In this document: positions 1-6,498 of the stretch, one piece after another
How positions within the stretch are numbered: the stretch's first letter is position 1
How the letters are laid out: each line of letters opens with the position of its first letter
Assembly (NCBI GenBank): GCA_900754275.1
Contig: CAAECF010000086.1
Coordinates: 1-6,503 of the forward strand
Direction of reading: 5' to 3'
From: an uncultured Collinsella sp.
Lineage (GTDB): Bacteria; Actinomycetota; Coriobacteriia; Coriobacteriales; Coriobacteriaceae
Length of the DNA: 6,503 nt
Notes under the pieces: generated by a model
Seen by the model: only the letters and a program-made list of their open reading frames with translations
What the model was told of the DNA's origin: nothing
Database searches by the model: none
Position numbers and translations under genes: made by a program

Positions 1-3000
1 CCTTGTCAGTACCGCCGCCACTCGAGCCGCCACCGTCGTCTGCTGTCATCGGGGCGTCGTGAAGTCCTGTCGTATCCGCGCTGTCGCATACGCCGACCTG
101 AACTTCTGAGCGTTCGCATGCCGCATCGGGCACATGAAGCTCGTGCAGTACGGCACCCAGTGCTGAGTTTGCGCCCGGTCGAATTTCCTCGAGCGTTACG
201 GGATCGAGTGCCACCAGGTCACGCGCCTTCGCATACAGCGTGACGCGTTTGCCCACCTCGTCGCCCCAGCTCTCCGGGATGGCAAAGCTCATGCGGAATT
301 GTGCCGTGCAGCCCGGTGCCAGCACGGCGTTTCCATTGTCGGCAACCAGCGGGTGCGTTGCAAAACGTGTGTCCAGCGTCTCGAGCGCGTACTTCACGTG
401 TGCCATGTCGTTGGCCGAAGCGTCCTCGGCAAGCTCCGGATCGTAGATCGATGCCGTGCGTGCGTTCGCTCCGAATCCGATGGATGCGCTGGAGAACGGC
501 TGGCTGGAGCCCTCTCGGTACAGATCGATCGTGCCGGCGGTCAGCAAGGTGTTGCCGTCGTTTCGCACCGTGACCATGAAGGATTCGCCTGCTGCTCCGG
601 GCACCACCGCGCCCGAGGTGGCTACCGCGCCCGTCGGCGTCGCGCATGCCACCAGAGGCACTTCGATGCCGTGTAGCTCTGCCTCGCTCTTCTCTGCACT
701 CACAATGTGCGTGGCGAGCGCGGAGAGCATGCCCCCCGACGTCAAAAATGTTGTTACCTGATCGACGGGATGGTCCAGCTCACACATCACGAACGGCTCC
801 GTGAATAGATCGCCTGCCAAGGTGCTGGCGAAGATGCGGAAGTGCTTGCCCATCACTGCTACCGGGTTGCCTTCTTCGTCGTAGGTTTGTCCCACCTTGC
901 CATCGGTGTTCTCTACATAGAGCACGCACCTGCCGTTGTTGCTTACGCTAAACGATGCCGGGCCACAGCCTGCGGCACCCACGGGCTGCGTTGCAAATGC
1001 CGATGCGCCTCGCGTCCAAGCAATATGCTGCAGTTGCTCGTTGACGGTTGCCAAAAAGCCTGTGTGCTGCGGCCACGGCACCGCGTGGGGTACTGTGGCA
1101 TCTGGCGACATAACGCCCCAGCCCGCAATGGACTGGCCGATCACGGCGTACGATGCGCAGCCACAACCGCCTGCAGTCTCGTATGCAACGGGCACCACCA
1201 TTTTGCCGTTGATATTCTCGGGCGCGCCTAGCTCGATGCTCGACGGTGCCTGCGGAAAGCGGAGAACTTGGCGGAACGTCAGGCTGTCGCCCGAAACGTC
1301 CGACCACAGGGTAAAGCACTCCAGCGAAACCTCGGCCTCGCTGCCGAGCGCTTTTTCTGCGGTGGTTCCTCGGCGGTGGAGGTAGGCACCCGACAGGCGT
1401 CCGTCGACCAGCGTCTTGCCCACCGTGATGCGTGGGCACTGCAGGCAATGGTAGCCATCCTCCTGAAGGCGTCCGCGCGAGATGCTGCGCCACGACGTGT
1501 GCGATATCACGCGAACTCCGTCGTTGCTTATGCGCAGGCGCACAACGGACAGTATGCCGGATGTGCTCGCCGTATCGAAATGGGTGTTGTCGCCGGCGGG
1601 GCGCTCGCCCGAGACCAGCAGCACGTAGGCGTCCTGGTTTCCTCTTCCGTCCGTATATTCCACCACGTCGAAGTCGTAATCGTATATGCCGTCGCGCTCC
1701 ACGTCGCCCTCGCCAAACCCAAGGGGGAAGTCCACGGGCGTGGGAGCGGACCACGTGCCGTTCGTCTTTGTATGCACCACCAGGCGCGAACGACCATTCT
1801 CGCCGTAGCGCACCGAGGCGATACGGAACAGGCATTCTACGCCGGCAATCATTGCCAGCTTCATGTGGGCTTCGCTGAGCACGCCAGCAAACAGCACGTT
1901 GTCGCTCGAGGGCTTGATACCGCCACGCTCGTCCTCCGACACGCCGGCAGAATTGGCGTTGGGGTCCGCAACGGCGTTCGTTGCCTGACCGATGTAGGTG
2001 TACTCATACATCGGCGCGGCATTTTCATCGTTCTCCATCAGCACGTGGACGAAATACTCGACCTGTCCCGTGTCGTCGCTCTCCGCGTCTGCCTCGAGCT
2101 CAATGCGCGTGACCGCTTGATCCCAATCGCGCGCGGTAGGCGCGACGTTTACGGCAGTGGCCTTAACCTCGGCGCGTGCGAGCAGCTCGGCGTTGGTGAC
2201 GATGGTGGCCGATGCGATAAATTGCGGCACGCCGCCCGCCTCGATGTTGCCGGGCGTGCCGAAGCAGGCATCCAACGTGTAAGGCGTATCTCCACCCAAT
2301 GCGAGCTCAGAGCGCTGGAGCACATACTGGCTGCCATTGTTCACCGACATATTCCACGAGTCGAGGAGCGTGGGCCACGACCCCGACCAAGCCTTGGTGG
2401 TCCACTTGAACATTACGAACTGGAGTATCACATCGACATCGACGTCTGCACCTACGCGCAGTCGCGGAAGCTGGTGTCCATCTGCCTTCTCGTACCCAAT
2501 GAACAGCGTGAGGGATGCGGCGCCGCGCACGGCAGACGAAGCGACGCCTGCAACGCCGGCGCCAAAGGTGACGGCGAGCCCGATCTGGATGGTGAACGAG
2601 CCCGACGTGTTTGAATAGTCGAGCGAAATGTTTTTAAAAAACGCCGCGCCGCTGCCGTGCGTGTGGGCACCCACGGCGAGCGCCAGCTTCGCCAGCACCC
2701 AGGGGTTGACGTTTAGGAAAAACGGCACCGGTCCTAGGGTAAACTGCTCGGTCCAATTGAGGTCGGTTCTTACCTGGAAGAGGGCCTTAATATTGCCGTA
2801 TGCGGGGTCGTTGTTGTTACCCCAGGTTTTGCCCACCCAATCGTAGGCGAGCGAGCCGTACAGCTGTGTGGCGATATCCATCGTGAACAGCGGCGTGCAA
2901 TGGTGGCGAAGGAGCTTGGTGTTTCTTGGATCGGTGCCCGAACCGGCACTCATACTTTTGTACTGATTCCACTTCCCCTCCATTTCGTCGAGGTAGCGGT

Positions 3001-4141
3001 TTGCCTGCTTGGCACCCGACTCGCGCGGCGATTTCTTCCAGTATTCCGGATCAGGGTTGCCCGAATCGTTCATATAGCTGGCTGGTTTGTATCCTCCGCC
3101 AAACAGCACGTATCCAGCAAACGAGAAATCGAAGAGAATCGGAAATGTGGGCATCCAGCACGTGAACTTATTGCCGCCGATGCCGGGAAACGCTGCGGGG
3201 AAATCAAACGGAGTGATCTCTTGGTCCATGGTGGTGGGGACGATAGTGGTCGATCCGGATTCCGCCTTTGCCGCCGGCGCGGTAACAACGGCCATGGGGG
3301 AGAAGAGCGTGTAGGTTTTGCCCTGGTAATCGAGGACAAAGCGCAGCTTGCATCCTTCTTCCAGAAGGCTCGACGCTGCATCGAGGAACTTGTCTTCGAG
3401 CGTGAACGTCGCCAGATTATCCGCGCCCGATGCGCTGGCCGTGACTTGGCCAATCTGCGTGACGGTTTCGGATGAGCTGCCCGCAGCGGGCATCACTTTA
3501 TTGATATGCAACGTTGCCTGCCCGCTCTGCGGCAGATGGGCCTGCACGGTAAAAGCGTGCGTGTCGGGCTGATCGTTTGCTGCTTCGTCCGCTGGCATTG
3601 CCATAAACGTGGCGTCGGCGTACTGGATGTCCCATTCGTCGAATGTGAGCTGGCGAAAGTACGGCTCGCCATCGGAGAGCGGACGTGTGGGTGCGGTTAT
3701 GGCGGTGCCACCCTGGATACGCGCGAGGGGAATCTCGACATCGCGGTAGCCCGCCATGCTAATGGAGATGCCGCCGTTAAAGTCGTACGCGTCGAGAAGC
3801 GTCGCCTCGTCCACGTAGCCTTCCGAAAGCGGCGCGACCTCAAAGATGGCCGTGCCTTCGTCATCGGTAGTGGCGGTGAGCTGCTTGCCTGCGGCATAGC
3901 GCGATGTGAGTGTGACCTGGGCACCCGTGATGGGCGTATTCTTGTTGGCGACGTCGACCACGACCACACCGAACATGGTGCGCGAGAGAACGAGCACCCT
4001 GAAGGGGTCTTTTTCGTCGGCATGGGCTTCGGTGGGCGCGAACGGCAATATGAAGGCGTTTGCGCTTCCCGGCACGCGCGGCAACATAATGCTCGCTAAC
4101 GAGGACGCTCCGGCGACAAGTAACGAACGGCGATCAAGCAT
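1..4141 (-). CDS. Large exported multidomain surface protein, C-terminus outside window
   Basis: One frame stays open for 1380 codons from the ATG at 4141-4139 and leaves the window at base 1, so the gene is partial at its 3' end. The start is supported by GGGAG six bases upstream. Residues 1-45 form an export signal: Arg4-Arg5-Ser-Leu-Leu resembles a twin-arginine motif, followed by a short hydrophobic stretch and possible cleavage after Ala29 or after Ala-His-Ala (41). Residues about 48-145 resemble a Cna-B/carboxypeptidase-regulatory-like beta domain (PITGAQVTL, then a TDDEGTAIF turn). Residues about 320-590 are aromatic and hydrophobic, with no family I recognise. Residues about 680-1130 look like beta-propeller blades (NGTWSAP at 794-800; Asp-rich FG-GAP-like stretch at 813-831; Cys899-x-x-Cys902; repeated Gly-Cys-Gly motifs near 993 and 1059). 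Residues about 1180-1310 look like a CARDB-type beta-sandwich. Gly/Ser linker 1370-1377 may precede a wall or membrane anchor not visible here. Domain calls are by eye. Function is unknown; adhesion or substrate binding is inference. The neighbouring LuxR gene is the likely regulator. Confidence 0.93.
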   Translation of the reverse strand, partial: MLDRRSLLVAGASSLASIMLPRVPGSANAFILPFAPTEAHADEKDPFRVLVLSRTMFGVVVVDVANKNTPITGAQVTLTSRYAAGKQLTATTDDEGTAIFEVAPLSEGYVDEATLLDAYDFNGGISISMAGYRDVEIPLARIQGGTAITAPTRPLSDGEPYFRQLTFDEWDIQYADATFMAMPADEAANDQPDTHAFTVQAHLPQSGQATLHINKVMPAAGSSSETVTQIGQVTASASGADNLATFTLEDKFLDAASSLLEEGCKLRFVLDYQGKTYTLFSPMAVVTAPAAKAESGSTTIVPTTMDQEITPFDFPAAFPGIGGNKFTCWMPTFPILFDFSFAGYVLFGGGYKPASYMNDSGNPDPEYWKKSPRESGAKQANRYLDEMEGKWNQYKSMSAGSGTDPRNTKLLRHHCTPLFTMDIATQLYGSLAYDWVGKTWGNNNDPAYGNIKALFQVRTDLNWTEQFTLGPVPFFLNVNPWVLAKLALAVGAHTHGSGAAFFKNISLDYSNTSGSFTIQIGLAVTFGAGVAGVASSAVRGAASLTLFIGYEKADGHQLPRLRVGADVDVDVILQFVMFKWTTKAWSGSWPTLLDSWNMSVNNGSQYVLQRSELALGGDTPYTLDACFGTPGNIEAGGVPQFIASATIVTNAELLARAEVKATAVNVAPTARDWDQAVTRIELEADAESDDTGQVEYFVHVLMENDENAAPMYEYTYIGQATNAVADPNANSAGVSEDERGGIKPSSDNVLFAGVLSEAHMKLAMIAGVECLFRIASVRYGENGRSRLVVHTKTNGTWSAPTPVDFPLGFGEGDVERDGIYDYDFDVVEYTDGRGNQDAYVLLVSGERPAGDNTHFDTASTSGILSVVRLRISNDGVRVISHTSWRSISRGRLQEDGYHCLQCPRITVGKTLVDGRLSGAYLHRRGTTAEKALGSEAEVSLECFTLWSDVSGDSLTFRQVLRFPQAPSSIELGAPENINGKMVVPVAYETAGGCGCASYAVIGQSIAGWGVMSPDATVPHAVPWPQHTGFLATVNEQLQHIAWTRGASAFATQPVGAAGCGPASFSVSNNGRCVLYVENTDGKVGQTYDEEGNPVAVMGKHFRIFASTLAGDLFTEPFVMCELDHPVDQVTTFLTSGGMLSALATHIVSAEKSEAELHGIEVPLVACATPTGAVATSGAVVPGAAGESFMVTVRNDGNTLLTAGTIDLYREGSSQPFSSASIGFGANARTASIYDPELAEDASANDMAHVKYALETLDTRFATHPLVADNGNAVLAPGCTAQFRMSFAIPESWGDEVGKRVTLYAKARDLVALDPVTLEEIRPGANSALGAVLHELHVPDAACERSEVQVGVCDSADTTGLHDAPMTADDGGGSSGGGTDK

Positions 4142-4147
4142 CTTTGG

Positions 4148-4152
4148 CTCCC
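4148..4152 (-). promoter_or_regulatory. Ribosome binding site of the exported protein
   Basis: Reads GGGAG on the minus strand, six bases before the ATG at 4141. It fixes the start just before the twin-arginine-like signal, giving the short N-region expected of an export signal. Confidence 0.75.
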
Positions 4153-4249
4153 ATCCCGCAAGTATCGGTGGAAATAATCCAATTTTGCGAGAAGGCGCCT
4201 CGTAGCGGTAGTGCCATTCAAGGGTCAAAATGTCCAAATTGATCGAGCG

Positions 4250-4283
4250 AAGCGCCGGGTTCCGGAACGCGTTCGATGCGCTT
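4250..4283. repeat. Overlapping palindromes inside a nested inverted repeat, between luxR-type gene and exported protein gene
   Basis: Two perfect 10-bp palindromes overlap by four bases: GTTCCGGAAC at 4259-4268 and GAACGCGTTC at 4265-4274. They are enclosed by outer arms AAGCGC (4250-4255) and GCGCTT (4278-4283). The element starts 13 bases beyond the luxR-type stop codon and lies about 110 bases upstream of the exported protein's ATG. It could be an operator for the neighbouring regulator, or a hairpin between the two transcripts. There is no clear U-tract after it on the minus strand, so a rho-independent terminator is not favoured. The repeats are seen directly; the role is inference. Confidence 0.5.
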
Positions 4284-4296
4284 GGCAGCCCGGTCG

Positions 4297-5301
4297 CTAA
4301 CGCAACATATGCGCGACCAGCTCGGCGCGTGTGCCGATGCCAAGCTTTGCGTATACGCCAGATAGGCGGTTTTTGACGGTGCCCGGCGATACTCCCATAT
4401 GGCGTGCGATTTCGGCGTTGGTCCACCCACGACAGGCGAGCATGGCCATGGCGAATTCCGTGGTCGTTAGATCGTCGGCCACGTCCTCGCCCGAATCGGG
4501 GTTGTGGATGCGCCGCCAGCCGTAGCTGAAGCGGTACGTGATCTCGATGATGCGCGCGAAGTCGTCAGGGTATTGTGTTTTTAGGCACGCCTCGATAAGC
4601 CCCTGTAAAAGACCGTGGTGCTCGCCAATGAGCTCAATAAGGCCGTCGGGGCGCGCAATGTTCCACGCGGCTCCGAAGTGCGTTTTTGCGGCGTCGATGT
4701 CCTTGAGGCTCATGCATGCCATGGAAGCTGCCAGGTGCAGGAACAGTTCCGAGATCGGATAGCTTCCCTGTTTCATGATCAGGGCATTTTCTGCCATGCC
4801 CAGACTGCGGCCGTATTCGCCGCGCAGATACAAGGCGTGTGCCATCACGTAGCTGGCGAACAGGCGCAGGCCTTCGGGCAGATGCGCCGCAAGTGGATAA
4901 AACTCTTCGGCAGAATACGGGGAAGGCAGATGTAGCAGGACGCTTGCGGCCGAGGCGAACAGGATATGCGTGGCGTGGACGGCGAGCGATTCTTCGTCGG
5001 TGGGCACATCAAGGATGCCCGCAAGGCACCGGCGGGCATCGGCGATACGGTTGAGCGACAGACTGGCATATCCGCAGATAAAGCATGCGGAATAGCGCAG
5101 TGCGGGGTCGGTGGCGTCAAGATAGGGGCGTGCTGCCTCGGCGGCGAGAGTGGCCTGTCCGCGAAAGTACAGCGCTTCTGCCGTGGCGATGGTGCGTGAA
5201 TCGGGGTCGGAAATGCCTGCAACCGCATCGTCAATCTGCCCCGGCACAAAGGCAGTGCACATCAACGGCATGGGAACGCATGGGTAGCCATCGCAGTCCA
5301 T
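4297..5301 (-). CDS. LuxR-family transcriptional regulator with helical-repeat N-terminal domain
   Basis: This 334-residue cytoplasmic protein is a one-component DNA-binding regulator. Residues about 276-334 form a LuxR/GerE helix-turn-helix: LTTTEFAMAML, then WTNAEIARHMGVS as the first helices, PGTVKNRLSGVYAKLGI as recognition helix and tail, and a final AELVAHML helix. The first 270 residues are mostly alpha-helical and Ala/Leu-rich with TPR-like spacing (LRGEYGRSLGMAENALI; a DIDAAKTHFGAAW segment). No response-regulator receiver domain and no membrane segment are seen. The ATG at 5301 was chosen because GGGAG lies seven bases upstream; the frame stays open further upstream to 5646, but that part overlaps a better gene in another phase and reads as low-quality Arg-rich sequence. 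A TACAAT hexamer at 5342-5337 could be a -10 box, without a convincing -35. Genes of this type often sit next to surface-protein genes in Coriobacteriia (recalled family knowledge), so control of the downstream exported protein is likely but inferred. The ligand is unknown. Confidence 0.9.
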   Translation of the reverse strand: MDCDGYPCVPMPLMCTAFVPGQIDDAVAGISDPDSRTIATAEALYFRGQATLAAEAARPYLDATDPALRYSACFICGYASLSLNRIADARRCLAGILDVPTDEESLAVHATHILFASAASVLLHLPSPYSAEEFYPLAAHLPEGLRLFASYVMAHALYLRGEYGRSLGMAENALIMKQGSYPISELFLHLAASMACMSLKDIDAAKTHFGAAWNIARPDGLIELIGEHHGLLQGLIEACLKTQYPDDFARIIEITYRFSYGWRRIHNPDSGEDVADDLTTTEFAMAMLACRGWTNAEIARHMGVSPGTVKNRLSGVYAKLGIGTRAELVAHMLR

Positions 5302-5308
5302 CTTCCAT

Positions 5309-5313
5309 CTCCC
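5309..5313 (-). promoter_or_regulatory. Ribosome binding site of the LuxR-family regulator
   Basis: GGGAG on the minus strand, seven bases before the ATG at 5301. It decides between this start and the in-frame upstream candidates and the internal Met codons near residue 11, which have no comparable site. Confidence 0.65.
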
Positions 5314-5444
5314 AACAGCTGGCAACAATAGCAGCAATTGTACTCCTGTTGCTCGGGACTGGAATTTGTGGGTATCGCCTACGATTCTGCCGAACGTATA
5401 AAGGAAGAGTCTATTGTCGATGCTCCCAAGGTGGCTACCGAAGC

Positions 5445-5825
5445 CTAGCTGACCTCGACATTCGGAAAAATTGCCACCCCTGTAAAAAGCTCTGCCGCAG
5501 CGATGGGAAACGCATCTTCTGGGCATTCCGTCATCTCCAGCCAGCGCTGGACTGCTGCTGTCGCCTGCGCGTTGGCGAGCGGGGCGTGGGGACCGTCCGG
5601 CGACCAGCGGTGACGGGCGAGCCCTGCCGCGTGCGTGGGCCTCCATCGGCGTAGACCCATGACCCGCATGGCATCGGAGAGGTCCACCATGGCGTCCAGG
5701 ACCTTACCGTCCGGCACGTCCAGCCTAGCGGCTCTCTTGAACCCGAGGTCGAAGAGGGCGTTGTACAAGGCATATGGGGCCGAGCGGAAGTGGATCAAAA
5801 GAACGTTACTTGACGTTTCATGCAT
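5445..5825 (-). CDS. Hypothetical protein, 126 residues
   Basis: I do not recognise this protein. The frame runs from ATG 5825 to TAG 5447-5445. An in-frame TGA lies eight codons upstream of the ATG, so the start cannot lie much further out. The Shine-Dalgarno site is weak: only GGGACGG, rather far from the ATG. Third codon positions are strongly G/C-rich through the middle (GCC, CTC, GAC, CTG), which supports real or recently functional coding. The product looks soluble: no signal peptide or membrane segment, a hydrophobic start (NVLLIHFRSAPYALYNALF), a basic Trp-containing centre (RRWRPTHAAGLARHRW) and an acidic stretch before the end. It is divergent from the padR operon and 143 bp upstream of the LuxR-type gene on the same strand. 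It could be a small accessory protein or the 5' part of a once longer gene. No function is proposed. Confidence 0.55.
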   Translation of the reverse strand: MHETSSNVLLIHFRSAPYALYNALFDLGFKRAARLDVPDGKVLDAMVDLSDAMRVMGLRRWRPTHAAGLARHRWSPDGPHAPLANAQATAAVQRWLEMTECPEDAFPIAAAELFTGVAIFPNVEVS

Positions 5826-5891
5826 AATGCCAACCGTCCCGCGACATCACGTTCGCAGCGCGCAGGGGCCGGAGAATCTTCACGATGAGAG

Positions 5892-5920
5892 TTGACGTCT
5901 AATACCTTGCATCGTATAGT
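5892..5920 (+). promoter_or_regulatory. Sigma-70-type promoter of the padR-HAAS operon
   Basis: TTGACG at 5892-5897 and TATAGT at 5915-5920 are separated by exactly 17 bases, five of six matches to consensus at each box. Transcription would start near 5927, giving a leader of about 30 bases before the padR ATG. The orientation and position match the operon. Confidence 0.8.
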
Positions 5921-5938
5921 GTGTATAGCATAGTATAT
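5914..5938. promoter_or_regulatory. Candidate PadR operator overlapping the -10 box and start site
   Basis: GTATAG occurs at 5914-5919 and 5923-5928, with a related GTATAT at 5933-5938, giving repeats at about 9-10 bp steps on one DNA face. They cover the -10 box and the predicted start. PadR proteins commonly repress their own operons by binding A/T-rich dyads in the promoter (family knowledge), so autorepression is the natural reading. The binding itself is inferred. Confidence 0.45.
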
Positions 5939-5944
5939 GACGAG

Positions 5945-5951
5945 AGGAGGT
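5945..5951 (+). promoter_or_regulatory. Ribosome binding site of padR-family gene
   Basis: AGGAGGT is a full anti-Shine-Dalgarno match, six bases before the ATG at 5958. An earlier in-frame ATG at 5937 lies upstream of this site and overlaps the operator, so it is not the start. Confidence 0.88.
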
Positions 5952-5957
5952 GTGCGG

Positions 5958-6278
5958 ATGGAGGCACAGATGAAGCGCGGCTTCCTGGAAGCCTGCGTGC
6001 TCGCGGCCGTCTCCGGCGAGGAGTCCTACGGCTACCAGATCGTGAAGGACGTACCGGCGAGCATGGGGCTCACGGAGTCGACGCTCTACCCGCTGCTCAA
6101 GCGCCTGGAGAAGGCCGGGTGCATCACGGCGCGCTCCGCCGAGCACAACGGGCGGCTGCGCCGGTACTACCGCATCACGGACGACGGGCGAGCGCGCATC
6201 GAGGAGTTCCTGGCCGAGTGGCCGTCCGTACGGGAGATTTACGCATACGTTGAGGGGGCGCACCATGACGCGCGATGA
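5958..6278 (+). CDS. PadR-family transcriptional repressor
   Basis: This 106-residue protein has the usual size of a short PadR regulator (about 100-110 residues). Residues 6-85 make up the winged helix: KRGFLEACVLAAVS as helix 1, SYGYQIVKDV at 23-32, the family signature LTESTLYPLLKRLEKAGCI at 38-56 (recognition helix), then the wing with GRLRRYYRITDDGRARI at 65-81. The tail to 106 is a short C-terminal helix used for dimerisation in the family. It acts on DNA in the cytoplasm as a dimer. The gene overlaps the next one by 14 bp, the standard arrangement of PadR with HAAS/DUF1700 proteins, in which PadR controls a membrane-associated partner. Autoregulation through the repeats over its promoter is likely. 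Base composition is more G/C-rich than the leftward genes. Confidence 0.93.
   Translation: MEAQMKRGFLEACVLAAVSGEESYGYQIVKDVPASMGLTESTLYPLLKRLEKAGCITARSAEHNGRLRRYYRITDDGRARIEEFLAEWPSVREIYAYVEGAHHDAR
6252..6258 (+). promoter_or_regulatory. Ribosome binding site of HAAS gene inside padR
   Basis: GAGGGGG within the end of padR, six bases before ATG 6265. It favours ATG 6265 over the in-frame TTG at 6250, which precedes the site. Confidence 0.6.
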
Positions 6279-6498
6279 GTTTCTGGGCCGGTTGGGCGAG
6301 CTGCTCGCCTGCCTGCCGGCCGAGCAGGTGGAGGAGACCAAAGCGTTCTATGCGGAGGCCATCGCCGACCGCATGGAGGACGGTATGAGCGAGGAGGAGG
6401 CCGTGGCCGCCATGGGCGCCCCCGGCGAGGTTGCCGAGGCCACCGTTCCGTATAGCATCCTGATAATTAAAGGAATTACACCTCTTATCGAATTGTAA
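6265..6498 (+). CDS. HAAS-domain (DUF1700-like) protein, probably truncated
   Basis: The first 58 or so of 77 residues match the HAAS domain, a helical N-terminal domain of membrane proteins partnered with PadR: MTRDEFLGRLGELLACLP, then an amphipathic AEQVEETKAFYAEAIADRM helix, then the signature MSEEEAVAAMGAPGEVAEA. Family members normally continue into further helices and membrane segments and are well over 100 residues long. Here, from residue 60 (about base 6442), the sequence turns A/T-rich, reads TVPYSILIIKGITPLIEL and stops at TAA 6496-6498, with no sign of the expected rest. The gene overlaps padR by 14 bp and is translationally coupled. I take it as the 5' part of a gene disrupted near 6445; the short product may or may not function. 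Alternatives: a genuinely short HAAS protein, or an assembly join. Confidence 0.75.
   Translation: MTRDEFLGRLGELLACLPAEQVEETKAFYAEAIADRMEDGMSEEEAVAAMGAPGEVAEATVPYSILIIKGITPLIEL

Noticed and set aside
948..2614. Long open frames on both strands inside the exported-protein gene (about 295 and 448 codons)
   Set aside because: They are out of phase with a 1380-codon frame that carries a start signal and recognisable protein features. Their translations are Arg/His/Ala-rich low-quality sequence typical of shadows in G/C-rich DNA.
4160..4235. TTGACC hexamer as a promoter for the exported-protein gene
   Set aside because: The sequence 17-18 bases downstream (CTACGA or TACGAG) is a poor -10 box, so no promoter is called.
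4250..4283. Rho-independent terminator after the LuxR-type gene
   Set aside because: The inverted repeat is G/C-rich, but no run of T follows on the minus strand and the stem is interrupted.
5432..5444. Small GGCT/AGCC hairpin just after the stop of the 126-residue gene
   Set aside because: Only four paired bases and no T-run, so no support for a terminator.
5302..5646. N-terminal extension of the LuxR-type regulator by 115 residues
   Set aside because: The extension is Arg/Pro/Gly-rich, overlaps another coding frame on the same strand, and the GGGAG site before 5301 gives a better start.
5937..5957. Upstream ATG start for the PadR protein
   Set aside because: It lies before the full-strength AGGAGGT site, which serves ATG 5958, and PadR similarity starts only after the later Met.
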